From RCIO01 sp965232405 (GTDB lineage Bacteria > Pseudomonadota > Alphaproteobacteria > Rhizobiales > Rhizobiaceae), in contig OZ246966.1 of NCBI GenBank assembly GCA_965232405.1, positions 2,294,001 through 2,358,000 of the forward strand: DNA of 64,000 nucleotides. The letters are read 5' to 3'. The notes beneath the pieces are model-generated. The model was given only the letters and a program-made list of their open reading frames with translations, searched no databases and was not told where the DNA came from. Of this stretch, positions 7,647 to 17,800 are shown piece after piece. The first letter of the stretch is position 1. Each line of letters opens with the position of its first letter. The translations under genes were made by a program, and so were the position numbers.

Positions 7647-8567
7647 TCAGCCGGGGCGGGGCGCTTCGCTCTCCGCCCTGGCTTGGGCCCTGCGGCCCGA
7701 ATGTTCCGCCATCCAGATGCCGCCTAGCACCAACACAAGCGCGATTGCATGGTGGAGATGGAAGATCTCGCCCAGAATGAGGACGGACAGGACGGTGCCG
7801 AATATCGGCACGGTGTTGATAAAGATCGAGGCACGGTTGCCGCCGATGATTTCCACGCCCCTGATGTAGAAGGATTGGCTGAGGATCGATGGGAACACCA
7901 CGGTGTAGATGGCCACGAGCCAGCCCTGCGTGTCGGGCAAGATCATGGAGCCGCTCTGCCACTCCCAGGCCGCGAATGGCAACGACGAAACGAGCGCCGA
8001 TACAGCCAGGACGAGCATCAGACTTTGCCAGTGAAGGTCCGGCTTGAAGCGTAGCGCGACCGTGTAGCCGCCATAGAGGATGATCGCCAGGATCATCAGC
8101 GCATCGCCGAAATTCACCTGCAGTTCGGCAAGACGCAGCAGGTCACCATTACTGGCGGTCAGCGCGACGCCGACGAGCGTGATGATGAAGCCGAGTATCT
8201 GAACCCAGGTGACGCCCAGCCGAAACAGCAGGAAGTTGGCCAGGAAGATGAACATCGGCATGCCAGCCTGTTCGATGGAGACGTTGATGGCCGAGGTGTA
8301 CTGAAGCGCCGAATACATGGTGGCGTTGAACAGGGTGAAGCCGACCGTGCCGAGCAGGAACAGGAAGGGCAGATGCCTTCGGGCCTTGTCCCAGTCACGG
8401 CGCAACTGGCGGTGGCCGATGATCGCGAGGATTAGCGCCGCACCGGCCCAGCGCAGGCTGGTGAGCAGGAAGGGCGAAATGTGCCCGACGGCCAGTTTCC
8501 CGGCGATTGCATTGCCGCCCCAGAAGAGCGTGGTGAGCAGGAGCAGCAGATAGGCGGTGCGATGCAT
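7647..8567 (-). CDS. DMT-family (EamA) membrane exporter
   Basis: Inner-membrane protein of 306 residues with about ten hydrophobic helices in two homologous EamA halves; the N-terminal half opens with LLLLTTLFWGGNAIAGKLAVG. Members export amino acids, nucleosides or drugs, and the substrate cannot be told from sequence. The C-terminal tail is polar (GRRAQARAESEAPRPG). It is transcribed alone, convergent with serA and divergent from purA. The adjacency to serine synthesis genes is suggestive but is not evidence of a serine exporter. Confidence 0.88.
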   Translation of the reverse strand: MHRTAYLLLLLTTLFWGGNAIAGKLAVGHISPFLLTSLRWAGAALILAIIGHRQLRRDWDKARRHLPFLFLLGTVGFTLFNATMYSALQYTSAINVSIEQAGMPMFIFLANFLLFRLGVTWVQILGFIITLVGVALTASNGDLLRLAELQVNFGDALMILAIILYGGYTVALRFKPDLHWQSLMLVLAVSALVSSLPFAAWEWQSGSMILPDTQGWLVAIYTVVFPSILSQSFYIRGVEIIGGNRASIFINTVPIFGTVLSVLILGEIFHLHHAIALVLVLGGIWMAEHSGRRAQARAESEAPRPG

Positions 8568-8762
8568 GCGGGGATTTCATGGGTTGGAAAACAGAAGGTG
8601 GGTCGTACACGCGGTTCCGGGTCGGGTAAATGCGCCAATGGCCCATTTTCGGTCGATCAGCGGTGAAAGCTGCATTTCAAGGGGTCGCATGGCGTCCAAG
8701 GTATCGCTATAGAGGCCTGTCATTTTCCGGCGGGTGGGGCCGCCGTTTTCAAGGGTATCTTC

Positions 8763-10061
8763 ATGGCCAATGTGGTGGTTGTCGGCTCGCAATGGGGCGA
8801 CGAGGGCAAGGGCAAGATTGTCGACTGGCTGTCTGAGCGCGCCGATGTGGTGGTGCGTTTCCAGGGCGGACACAATGCCGGACATACGCTTGTGGTGGAC
8901 GGCGAGGTCTACAAGCTATCGCTGCTGCCGTCCGGTGTGGTGCGCTCCGGCAAGCTCTCGGTGATCGGCAATGGCGTGGTGTTCGACCCGCATGCATTCA
9001 CCGCCGAAGTCTCCCGGCTGAGGGAGCAGGGCGTCGAAATCACGCCCGATTGCCTGAAAATAGCCGAAAACACATCGCTTATCCTGTCCGTTCACAGGGA
9101 GCTCGACGGTTATCGCGAGGACGCGGCATCCAATTCGGGCACGAAAATCGGAACCACCCGCCGGGGTATCGGTCCAGCCTATGAAGACAAGGTTGGCCGC
9201 AGGGCGATACGGGTGATGGATTTGGCTGATCTTGAGACGCTGCCGGCGAAAGTCGACACACTGCTTACGCACCACAATGCGCTGAGGCGCGGTCTCGGCC
9301 ACCCAGAGGCGAGCCATGACGCGGTCATGGAGGAGCTTACGGCGGTGACCGACGAGGTGCTGCCTTATGTCGACCGGGTGTGGAAGATACTGGACGATGC
9401 CCGCCGGGCCGGCCGCCGCATCCTTTTTGAAGGCGCGCAGGGCACGCTGCTCGACATCGATCACGGCACCTATCCGTTTGTCACCTCGTCCAACACGATC
9501 TCTGGGCAGGCCGCACCTGGATCGGGCGTCGGGCCCGACACGATCGGCTATGTGCTTGGCATCACCAAGGCCTATACGACGCGCGTGGGCGAAGGTCCGT
9601 TTCCAACCGAACTGATGGACGAGACGGGCGAATATCTCGGCAAGGTCGGCAAGGAGTTCGGCGTCGTTACCGGGCGCAAGCGCCGCTGCGGCTGGTTCGA
9701 TGCAGTGCTGGTGCGCCAGTCGGTTGCGGTCAACGGGATCGACGGCATTGCGCTAACGAAGCTGGACGTACTCGACGGTCTGGACGAGATCAGGATCTGC
9801 ACTGGCTACATTCTCGATGGTGAGGCGATCGACTATCTGCCGGCCAGCCAGGGCGCGCAGGCGCGGGTGGAGCCGGTCTACGAAACGCTGGAGGGGTGGA
9901 AATCCACCACCGCCGGGGCGCGGAGCTGGAGTCAGCTTCCCGCACAGGCGATCAAATATGTCCGTCGCATCGAAGAACTGATTGGCGCGCCCGTGGCGCT
10001 GCTTTCAACCAGCCCGGAGCGGGACGACACGATACTTGTGACCGACCCGTTTCAAGACTAG
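8763..10061 (+). CDS. purA: Adenylosuccinate synthetase PurA
   Basis: Joins IMP and aspartate using GTP to make adenylosuccinate, the first AMP-specific step of purine synthesis. The 432 residues are the standard length. The P-loop GDEGKGK lies near the N-terminus with catalytic Asp13, GHNAGHT carries His41, and EGAQGTLLDIDHGTYPFVTSSN and GRKRRCGWFD are family signatures. It starts at an ATG shortly after a 195-bp intergenic region shared with the divergent exporter gene. No regulator motif is evident there. Confidence 0.98.
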   Translation: MANVVVVGSQWGDEGKGKIVDWLSERADVVVRFQGGHNAGHTLVVDGEVYKLSLLPSGVVRSGKLSVIGNGVVFDPHAFTAEVSRLREQGVEITPDCLKIAENTSLILSVHRELDGYREDAASNSGTKIGTTRRGIGPAYEDKVGRRAIRVMDLADLETLPAKVDTLLTHHNALRRGLGHPEASHDAVMEELTAVTDEVLPYVDRVWKILDDARRAGRRILFEGAQGTLLDIDHGTYPFVTSSNTISGQAAPGSGVGPDTIGYVLGITKAYTTRVGEGPFPTELMDETGEYLGKVGKEFGVVTGRKRRCGWFDAVLVRQSVAVNGIDGIALTKLDVLDGLDEIRICTGYILDGEAIDYLPASQGAQARVEPVYETLEGWKSTTAGARSWSQLPAQAIKYVRRIEELIGAPVALLSTSPERDDTILVTDPFQD

Positions 10062-10274
10062 TGGAATGATTTTGACACACGCTCACCGTGCACTGTCACA
10101 GGAGTCACCAATAGCGAAAACCAAAATTTCACTAGATTCATATAGTTGCTAACGGATCCCTTGGTTTCCAACAATTGCCACAGCGGCGGGTACAAGGGGA
10201 TGAAATGTTGGGGACGAACCACTAGTCTCGCGCGCCAGAAGCGGCAGCCAGACAAATAGCAGGTGAACTACAGA

Positions 10275-11885
10275 ATGGCCGATTTCGTTGCCGTACTGAA
10301 AAAGACCATAGGCGGATTGAGCAACAATACGCCGGAAGCGCGCGAGCGCGTCTACCAGAAGGCTCGCGACACCGTGACGGCCAAGCTGGCAGCGATGCAG
10401 CCGCCGCCATCGTCGATTGTGGTCGAACGGCAGAAAAAGGCGCTGGAGTCCGCGATTTCGGCCGTCGAAGCCGGTTTTGTACGCGACGAGGAACCTGAGG
10501 ACGAGTTCGCCGCAATCTTTTCCGGCACGGGCAGCACCAAGACCCCGGACCCCGAACCCGAAGAGGTGCCGTCCGAGACAGAAGCCGAGGCTGAGGCCGC
10601 GCCGGACGAGACGCAGCCCGAGGACGAACCGCAGGCGGAAGAGCCAGCCGAAGAACCGGCTGAGCCGGTTTCCGACAGGCCCGAGACGGTGTTTGCAGGC
10701 GCAGAGCCGGAGCTCGGTTCTGCTGACGCTGACGAGAAGGCGTCCGGCGACGATCTCAAACCTGCCGAAGTTGCTGAAAAACCCGATCCTGTTCTGCCGG
10801 GAACGCCGGCCGGTGCCGAGGCCAAACGCGTTCAACCAGCACGGCAGACCAAGAGGCGCATGAGCGGCGGCCTGATCGCGGCGCTGGTTGCGGTCGTGGT
10901 CGTTGCAGGTGCCGGTTATGGCATCTGGCTCAACCGCGATGCGTTCATGTCGATGTTTGCGTCGCCGGGCGAGATAGCACTGGCGCCGGCGGAAGAGGAT
11001 GCTGCCGCCGAGGAGGATGTCGCGGAAGAGGCGGCACCTGCGGAGGAAGCTGCGGAAGAGGAAGTCGCTGCCGCTGAGGAAACGCCGGCGGAAGTGGTGG
11101 CCGATGCGCCAGCGGAAGAAGACCAGGAAAAGTTCACGCAGAGACTGACGCCCGAAGGCGACGAAGTCGACGCCGGGCCCGCAGGCGGCGAGGCTACCGT
11201 TGGCGAAGGGACCTCCGTCGCCTCGGCTACGCAGAGCGGCAGCGAGAGCGCGTCTAACGGAACCGGAAACGAAGCGCCTGCGGCAACGACCAACGAGACC
11301 GCACTGCCCGTTGGCCAGCGCGCGATCTTCTACGAGGAGCGCACGACGGCATCAGACAGCACGGCGGAAGCAGGCGCGACCGTGTGGTCGGTCGTGCAGG
11401 AATCGCCAGGCGCCGATCAACCCGCCGAACCGGCAATCCGCGCCGAAGTCGTGGTTCCGTCGAAGGGACTGCAGTTGCGCATGACGATCCGCCGCAACGC
11501 CGATCCGTCGCTGCCGGCGAGCCACATCATCGAGATGATCTTTCTGACCGATGAAGGCTTTGAGGGCGGTGGCATCGATAATGTGTTGCGGGTAGCCATG
11601 AAGGGCACGGAAGCGGCGGCCGGAAGCCAGCTTATCGGAATTCCAGCCAAGATCGCCGACGGCTATTTCCTGATCGCACTGAGCGATGTGCCCGAAGAGC
11701 GCGACATCAATTTGCAGCTCATGCGCCAGCAGAGCTGGATCGACGTTCCGATTGTCTACAAGTCGGGCCGCAGGGCGCTGGTGACAATGGAGCGAGGTGT
11801 TCCGGGTGATCGCACATTTGTCGATGTGCTTGCGACCTGGGAAAAGCTGACCAGCGAAGAATCGGCCGCGGCGGCAGGAAACTAG
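10275..11885 (+). CDS. Acidic single-pass membrane protein of unknown function
   Basis: A 536-residue protein I do not recognise beyond being a rhizobial-type conserved hypothetical. The N-terminal cytoplasmic part (1-~75) is helical (ADFVAVLKKTIGGLSNN...). Residues ~75-190 are a Glu/Pro/Ala-rich low-complexity tract. One transmembrane helix follows a basic stretch (KRRMSGGLIAALVAVVVVAG, ~195-220). A second Glu/Ala-rich tract (~235-290) precedes a folded C-terminal region (~340-530, GQRAIFYEERT to FVDVLATWEKL) predicted to be periplasmic. The ATG at 10275 is chosen over a GTG at 10263 because it gives the conserved MADFVAVL start. It stands alone between purA and rpoH, 213 bp after purA, and ends at a shared bidirectional terminator. 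Confidence 0.75.
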   Translation: MADFVAVLKKTIGGLSNNTPEARERVYQKARDTVTAKLAAMQPPPSSIVVERQKKALESAISAVEAGFVRDEEPEDEFAAIFSGTGSTKTPDPEPEEVPSETEAEAEAAPDETQPEDEPQAEEPAEEPAEPVSDRPETVFAGAEPELGSADADEKASGDDLKPAEVAEKPDPVLPGTPAGAEAKRVQPARQTKRRMSGGLIAALVAVVVVAGAGYGIWLNRDAFMSMFASPGEIALAPAEEDAAAEEDVAEEAAPAEEAAEEEVAAAEETPAEVVADAPAEEDQEKFTQRLTPEGDEVDAGPAGGEATVGEGTSVASATQSGSESASNGTGNEAPAATTNETALPVGQRAIFYEERTTASDSTAEAGATVWSVVQESPGADQPAEPAIRAEVVVPSKGLQLRMTIRRNADPSLPASHIIEMIFLTDEGFEGGGIDNVLRVAMKGTEAAAGSQLIGIPAKIADGYFLIALSDVPEERDINLQLMRQQSWIDVPIVYKSGRRALVTMERGVPGDRTFVDVLATWEKLTSEESAAAAGN

Positions 11886-11934
11886 GGGTCCGTCGACCTA
11901 GACCAGTCGCGCGATGGACGGCGACCAGAAAAGC

Positions 11935-11970
11935 AAACAGCCGCGACCCGAATCCGGATCGCGGCTGTTT
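11935..11970. terminator. Bidirectional terminator between the acidic protein gene and rpoH
   Basis: A perfect 12-bp stem (AAACAGCCGCGA at 11935-11946, TCGCGGCTGTTT at 11959-11970) with a 12-nt loop. It is followed by TTTTC on the plus strand and by T-rich sequence on the minus strand. It sits between two convergent genes and should serve both. Confidence 0.9.
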
Positions 11971-11992
11971 TCATTCGTCCATGTCAGCGGGT

Positions 11993-12895
11993 TCAGCCCG
12001 GGCGGGCTTCGATCACCTGCTGGGCCTGATTGCGCGCAGCAGCCTTGACAGCATCCTGAACCTTCTCGAAGGCGCGCACCTCGATCTGCCGGACGCGTTC
12101 ACGGCTGATGTCAAACTCGCCGGAAAGCTCTTCGAGGGTCATCGGGTCTTCCGAGAGCCGCCGCGCTTCAAAAATGCGCCGCTCGCGATCGTTCAGCACG
12201 TCAAGCGCGCCCGTGAGCATGGAACGGCGGTTTTCAAGCTCGTCCTGCTCCACCAGCATATCTTCCTGGCTTTCCTGATCGTCGACCAGCCAGTCCTGCC
12301 ATTCGCCGGATTCACCCTCGCTGGCGCGGATCGGTGCATTAAGCGAGGCGTCGCCGGAGAGGCGGCGGTTCATTGAAATGACCTCCTCTTCGGAGACGTT
12401 CAGCCGGGTGGCGATCTCGTTGACCTGCTCGGGCTTCAGATCGCCCTCATCAAGCGCCTGAATCTTGCCCTTCAGTTTGCGCAGGTTGAAGAACAGTCGC
12501 TTCTGATTGGCGGTCGTGCCCATTTTGACCAGGCTCCACGAGCGCAGGATATATTCCTGGATCGAGGCCTTGATCCACCACATCGCATAGGTGGCCAGCC
12601 GGAAACCGCGCTCCGGCTCGAATTTCTTGACGGCCTGCATCAGCCCGACATTGCCCTCGGAAATGACCTCGCCGATCGGCAGGCCATAACCGCGATAGCC
12701 CATCGCAATCTTGGCGACGAGCCGCAGATGGCTGGTGACGAGCTTGTGTGCGGCGTCTGTATCTTCATGCTCCTGATACCGCTTGGCGAGCATGTACTCT
12801 TCCTGCGGCTGAAGCATGGGAAACCGACGAATTTCCTCAAGGTAGCGGGTAAGACCGCCTTCTCCTGAGACAATGCTCGGTAAAGTCTGGGCCAT
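11993..12895 (-). CDS. rpoH: RNA polymerase heat-shock sigma factor RpoH (sigma-32)
   Basis: Directs RNA polymerase to heat-shock promoters. The 300-residue product has sigma region 2 (HLRLVAKIAMGYRGYGLPIGEVISEGNVGLMQAVKKF split across 2.1-2.2, then RLATYAMWWIKASIQEYI in 2.3-2.4). The RpoH box QKRLFFNLRKLK marks it as sigma-32 rather than RpoD. Region 4 carries the helix-turn-helix LEELSGEFDISRERVRQIE. It starts at the ATG with GAGGAGGG about 8 bp upstream. Alphaproteobacteria often have two rpoH copies; only one is seen here. A matching target promoter lies in front of clpB in this window. Confidence 0.96.
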   Translation of the reverse strand: MAQTLPSIVSGEGGLTRYLEEIRRFPMLQPQEEYMLAKRYQEHEDTDAAHKLVTSHLRLVAKIAMGYRGYGLPIGEVISEGNVGLMQAVKKFEPERGFRLATYAMWWIKASIQEYILRSWSLVKMGTTANQKRLFFNLRKLKGKIQALDEGDLKPEQVNEIATRLNVSEEEVISMNRRLSGDASLNAPIRASEGESGEWQDWLVDDQESQEDMLVEQDELENRRSMLTGALDVLNDRERRIFEARRLSEDPMTLEELSGEFDISRERVRQIEVRAFEKVQDAVKAAARNQAQQVIEARPG

Positions 12896-13060
12896 AAAGC
12901 ACCCTCCTCATCTTTGTACAAACCCCCAATGCGGCGGGTTCGGATACGCAGTCGCCAATTTCCGGCGCACTGCGCCAATCCTTATATAGGTACTGATTCC
13001 ACGATTGCACTAGCTGCGCGATCAGGTTCCAACCGATCACGCCAAAGTGTATTTCGGACA

Positions 13061-14107
13061 CTATTTCAAGGATTTGGCGAAATTGCGGAACTGGTCCACG
13101 AGCGGCTGCATGTCGGCAGGCAGCGGCGTCTCGAATCGCATGCGCTCGCCGCTTGTCGGGTGCTCGAAGGCAAGCAGCCAGGCATGCAGCGCCTGACGCG
13201 GAAAGGTTTCGACGTCAGCGCGAAGTGGCTCCGGAAGCCGGTTCGCCTTCGTAAAGAAGGCTGAACCGTATTCCCTGTCACCGATGAGCGGGTGGCCGAT
13301 ATGGGCCATGTGGACGCGGATCTGATGCGTGCGCCCGGTTTCCAGCCGGCATTCGACGAGGGCGACGTCCGACTTTCCGGTTTGCTCCGGCGAATAGCGT
13401 TCCAGTACCGACCAGTTGGTCAGGGCGTGCCGTGCGTCTGCCCGGTCCTCGTTGACGACTGCGCGGCGCGTACGGTCTGCGCCGGCCCTCCCGAGAGCGG
13501 CGTCGATCGTGCCTGTTGGCCGTTGCGGGATGCCCCAGACCAGCGCCTTGTATGCCCTTTCGAGACCGGTTGACCGGCCGTGGTCGGCAAAGGCATCGGC
13601 AAGCGTCCTGTGGGCGGTATCGTTCTTGGCGACGACCATGACGCCGCTGGTGTCCTTGTCTAGGCGGTGGACGATGCCGGGGCGTCGCACGCCGCCAATG
13701 CCGGACAATGAGCTCCCGCAATGATGAATGAGCGCGTTGACCAACGTCCCGGTCGGGTTTCCGGCGCCCGGATGCACGACCAGCCCTGCCGGCTTGTTGA
13801 TGACGATCAGATCGTCGTCCTCGAAGACTATGTCGAGCGGGATCGCCTCTCCCCCGGGTTCTGCGGGTTCAGGTTCCGGCATCACGATAGCGATGCGGGC
13901 GCCGGCAGCGAGCTTGTGCTTTGGCTCCTTCACCGGCTGATCGTCGACGGAGACGTGCCCGCCGCGGATAAGGGCCTGCAGGCGGCTGCGCGAGAGTTCG
14001 CCATCGAGTGCGGCGGCGAGCCACTGGTCAATTCGCTGACCGGCAGCGTCCGGCCCGGCGACGATCTCTTTCAATGCATCGTCTGCTTCGCTATCAGGTA
14101 GGCTCAT
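13061..14107 (-). CDS. rluD: 23S rRNA pseudouridine synthase, RluD family
   Basis: Makes pseudouridines in 23S rRNA (positions 1911/1915/1917 in the E. coli enzyme). The 348-residue product has an N-terminal S4 RNA-binding domain (~20-75) and the catalytic motif HRLDKDTSG with Asp150. RTHQIRVHMAHIGHPLIGD lies in the C-terminal half. The frame is open upstream to 14389, but that part overlaps the divergent gene and looks non-coding; the ATG at 14107 gives the expected family start. The next gene diverges only 24 bp away. Confidence 0.93.
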   Translation of the reverse strand: MSLPDSEADDALKEIVAGPDAAGQRIDQWLAAALDGELSRSRLQALIRGGHVSVDDQPVKEPKHKLAAGARIAIVMPEPEPAEPGGEAIPLDIVFEDDDLIVINKPAGLVVHPGAGNPTGTLVNALIHHCGSSLSGIGGVRRPGIVHRLDKDTSGVMVVAKNDTAHRTLADAFADHGRSTGLERAYKALVWGIPQRPTGTIDAALGRAGADRTRRAVVNEDRADARHALTNWSVLERYSPEQTGKSDVALVECRLETGRTHQIRVHMAHIGHPLIGDREYGSAFFTKANRLPEPLRADVETFPRQALHAWLLAFEHPTSGERMRFETPLPADMQPLVDQFRNFAKSLK

Positions 14108-14131
14108 TTTTCTAGTTTGGCCGGTATTCCC

Positions 14132-14512
14132 ATGGCGCAATCCCTCGACGACGAAGACGAAAAACCGCTCGATCCCGCAGTGGAGCGGGTGCGGCGGCGG
14201 GTGCTGCGCTTCATGGCGATCAATATGGCCGTCCTGTTTCTCGCGCTTATGGCGGTGGCAATCGCTATTGTCTACCGGCTGGGATCCGACGACGTGGAAA
14301 CGCCGCCGGGCGAAGCCGGCACAGCGGCCGGCGAGATAGCCACCGAGGGCGTGATCGAACTGCCCGCCGGCGCCCGCATTGTCTCGCAAACGCTGTTCGA
14401 CGGGCTGCTGGCCGTCAGGATAGAGTTGGCAAGCGGTCAGGGCCAGTTCCTGATCTACGATCTCGCCGCCGGCACAGTCGTCAGCCGTATCGCGGTGACA
14501 ACAACGCGCTGA
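14132..14512 (+). CDS. Small single-pass membrane protein, DUF6476-like
   Basis: A 126-residue protein with a charged N-terminus (DDEDEKPLDPAVERVRRRVLRF), one transmembrane helix (~33-54) and a short, probably periplasmic C-terminal domain (GARIVSQTLFDGLLAVRIEL...QFLIYDLAAGTVVSRI). The pattern matches a small uncharacterised alphaproteobacterial family I recall as DUF6476. It is divergent from rluD with 24 bp between start codons, so the promoters must overlap the neighbouring coding regions. A TTG at 14117 is a possible earlier start. Confidence 0.7.
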   Translation: MAQSLDDEDEKPLDPAVERVRRRVLRFMAINMAVLFLALMAVAIAIVYRLGSDDVETPPGEAGTAAGEIATEGVIELPAGARIVSQTLFDGLLAVRIELASGQGQFLIYDLAAGTVVSRIAVTTTR

Positions 14513-14667
14513 CCGACCGCGCGGGTTAGCGCCGTTCCTGCATGCAGCGGTTGCTGAAACTCGTCCACTTCGGGATGCTCACCACTGGCTCAAGGCTGGC
14601 GCCGAAATCGCGTTGCACACCTGTTGCAATCGCCCATGATCGCGATTATATCGCCCGGTCTGCGCAG

Positions 14668-14743
14668 GCTCCCATCGTCTAGCGGTCCAGGACGCCGCCC
14701 TCTCACGGCGGAAACAGGGGTTCGAGTCCCCTTGGGAGTGCCA
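14668..14743 (+). tRNA. tRNA-Glu (CTC)
   Basis: The cloverleaf closes: acceptor GCTCCCA pairs with TGGGAGT, the anticodon stem CCGCC/GGCGG encloses loop CTCTCAC (anticodon CTC), and the T arm is CAGGGGTTCGAGTCCCCTT. CCA is encoded at the 3' end (14741-14743). Confidence 0.96.
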
Positions 14744-14883
14744 GAATTTCCCCAGTACAGCCTGTATTGCATGATGCGTTACTTAAGCAAAAACGCATAT
14801 TTCCTGCGCGTTTGCCGGTCGCGCAGGGTCAATTATCCAACCGTTAACATTAGTCCTCCGTTAAGCCTTGAACTGCATACTTA

Positions 14884-17800
14884 ATGTTCCATGCCGTCGG
14901 GGAGGGGACCTGTGACGGGCAACAAAGGCTGAAGTCGAGGGTGCGGATCGTGACTTCCGGGGGTTTAGAACAAGGCGGCGCGGTAGCGCCGACCGTTGAT
15001 TGGCTTGGGCGCAAGCTCAGTCCGGCTGAGGTGGCGGAACTCGCCGAAATCTCGTGTGACTGGCTTTGGGAAACCGACGAGCAGCACAGATACAGCTGGC
15101 TGTCGGACAGTTTCGAGGTGCATTCCGGCGGCTACAAGGACAAGATGATCGGGCGCTCGCGCACCGAATTCATCGAAGAAACGCTACATTGCAGCCAGAC
15201 GGCACAGGAACATCTCGACCTGCTCGCCGCGCGCAAGCCGTTTCAGGGCCTTGTTTTCAAGGTTCGCAGTGAGCGTGGCAACAACCGGTGGGTCAGCGTC
15301 AGCGGCATACCGCGCTTCGGCGAGGACGGAGAATTTCTGGGCTATCGTGGCACGGGGCGTGACGTCACCAAGCCGCTTTCGCTGGTTGAGGATCTGAGCG
15401 AAGCGCGCAAGGAACTGTCGCACAAGACAGGTCTCGAAAAGCTCGCAGACGATACCAATGCCGGCGAGAACCATACCGCCAGGCTGATGGCGGCGCTCGA
15501 CGCCATGCAGGACGCGTTCTGCTACTATGACAGCAACGACCGGCTGCTGCTCTACAACCGGGCAATGGTCGATATGTATCCCAAACTGGCGGATTTCATC
15601 CGACCTGGCGTCAGCTATGAAGAGTTGCTCGATGAAGGGCTAAAGCGGGGTGTCTACGACACCGGCGATGTGCCGATCGAAAAGTGGCGCGAGGTTGCTC
15701 TGCAGAAGCGCCGCAGCGAAACCAAGTCTGAATCGATTATCGAAATCGATGGCGGCCGGGCGATCCTGCATCGCGACATGCGGACCGAGGATGGCGGCTT
15801 TCTGGGCGTCAGGACTGACGTCACCGAGCTCAAGAACAAGGAAAACAGCCTGACCAAGGCCAAGCGCGAGGCAGAAGCTGCCCAGAAGCGGCTGCGGTCG
15901 GCAATCGACGCCCTCGAGTCCGGCTTCGTGCTGTGGGATGCGGACGACCGCCTTGTGGTCTGCAACGAAGCGTTCCGGCGTCAGTTCTCATTCATGCCAA
16001 ATCTGCGGGAGGGGCGGACATTCGAGGACCTGTTCCTGGAATTCGCGAACTCCGGGATGGTGAAGGAAGCGGTCGGGCGCGAGGAAGAGTGGGTCGCGGA
16101 ACACGCTCTCAAGCGCAAAGAAGAGCTCGGCCAGGAGATCGTCTTCCAGACCCATGACGACCGCTGGATGATGCGCCGCGACGTTCTTACCGACGACGGA
16201 GACCGGGTCGGGATCAGGACCGACATTACCGAGCACAAGAAGCACGCCGCGGCGCTGGCGGAAGCCAATGAGCGCAGCGAGCAGCTTCTGATCGATCTGG
16301 ACCGGACGCTCGACACCATGCGGATGGGCGTTGTGCTGCTCAATTCCGACATGGAAGCCGACATCATCAATCGCGCGTTCTTTGACATCTGGAAGCTTGA
16401 GCCGGGCGCGGTGAAGCTCGGAAGCCACTTCCGTGAGCTGATGGACATCAACCGCCACAACGGCATTTACGACGTGCCGGACGATGAGTGGGAAGACTAT
16501 GTCAACAGCCGCGTTGAGGAAATCCGGTCCGGCGACGTGAAGCCGCGCGAATTCACGCGCGCCGATGGCTGCACCATGATCTACTCGGTTGCCGCCCTGA
16601 CCGGCGGCAAGCGGCTGGTGTGCTATTACGACATTTCCGATATGAAGGAACGCGAAGACCAGCTTGAACACATGCTGGAGAAGACGCGCCTTTCGGAGGC
16701 TGTGGTCAACAGGGTCAGCGACCCGCTCTTTGTCAAAGATGCGAACCTCGAATTCGTGATCGTCAACGAGGCCTTTGCGAGCATCTTCGACCTCAAGCCC
16801 GAAGACATGATTGGCCGCAAGGGCGGCGATTTCGTTACCGATGACGAAGCCAAACATTTCGAAGAGACGGAACGCGCGGTTCTTGAGACCGGCGAGCCTT
16901 ACGAGGTAGAGGAAGATTTCGACTTCAAGGGTGCGCCACGATCGAGGATCGTGCGGAAGGCGCGGGTTCGCCTGCCGGGAGGCAAGGACTATATCGCCTG
17001 TCGGGTGTTTGACATCACCGACATCAGAAGGCGTGAGCGGGAATCGCTGGAAGCGAAGAAACAGCTCGAAAGTGTGATCGATGCGCTGCCGGCCGGTGTC
17101 ATTATCTATGACCGCGATGACCGTTTTGTACTGGCGAGCAAGAAGGTGCAGGAAGCATTGCCGGGCATGGTTGATGCTATGCAGCCCGGCAAGCCGCTCA
17201 GATATGCCGTGGAACTTGCTCATGATGCGGGATATTTCCGCGAGAGCGGCGATCCTGAACTGGATGCGCTCTACGATACCGACCGCGAAGCGTGGATCGA
17301 CGGCTATTGCGAACGCTATAAGGTTGCCCAGGCCGTCAATGAACGGCAGAACCCGAACGGGCGCTGGGTGCAGGCGATCGATGCACGAACCCAAGAGGGG
17401 TATTTCGTTGGTGTCCGCGTAGACATCACCGATCTGCGTGAACGTGAAGAGGCGTTGCGCGCGAGCATGCGCGAGAACGAGGTCTATCGCAGTCTGATCG
17501 ACAACGTTCCGGTAGCAATTTACGCCAAGCATCCCGACCTGAGCCTGATGTATGTCAACAAGGTGTGGTGCGAACTCACCGGGTATTCGGAAGAGTTCGC
17601 GATCGGCAAGACCGATGCCGAGGTGTTTGGCGCCGAGGGCGAAGCGTTCATGCAGGCCGATCGCGAGGTTCTGCTCAACGGCGAACGCATCGAGGCGGAG
17701 GAAACCGCTACAAATCCCGATGGTTCAATCCGCTATCAGATGGCGCGCAAGGGCGTGATGAAGGCCAATGACGGGTCGACCTATCTGATCGGCTCCACAA

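Noticed and set aside
7647..8567. A serine exporter, because it lies next to serC-serA
   Set aside because: It is on the other strand and convergent; the EamA family has many substrates and nothing in the sequence points to serine.
12896..13060. An autoregulatory sigma-32 promoter before rpoH
   Set aside because: The minus strand shows CTATATA but no acceptable CTTGA-type -35 at the right distance.
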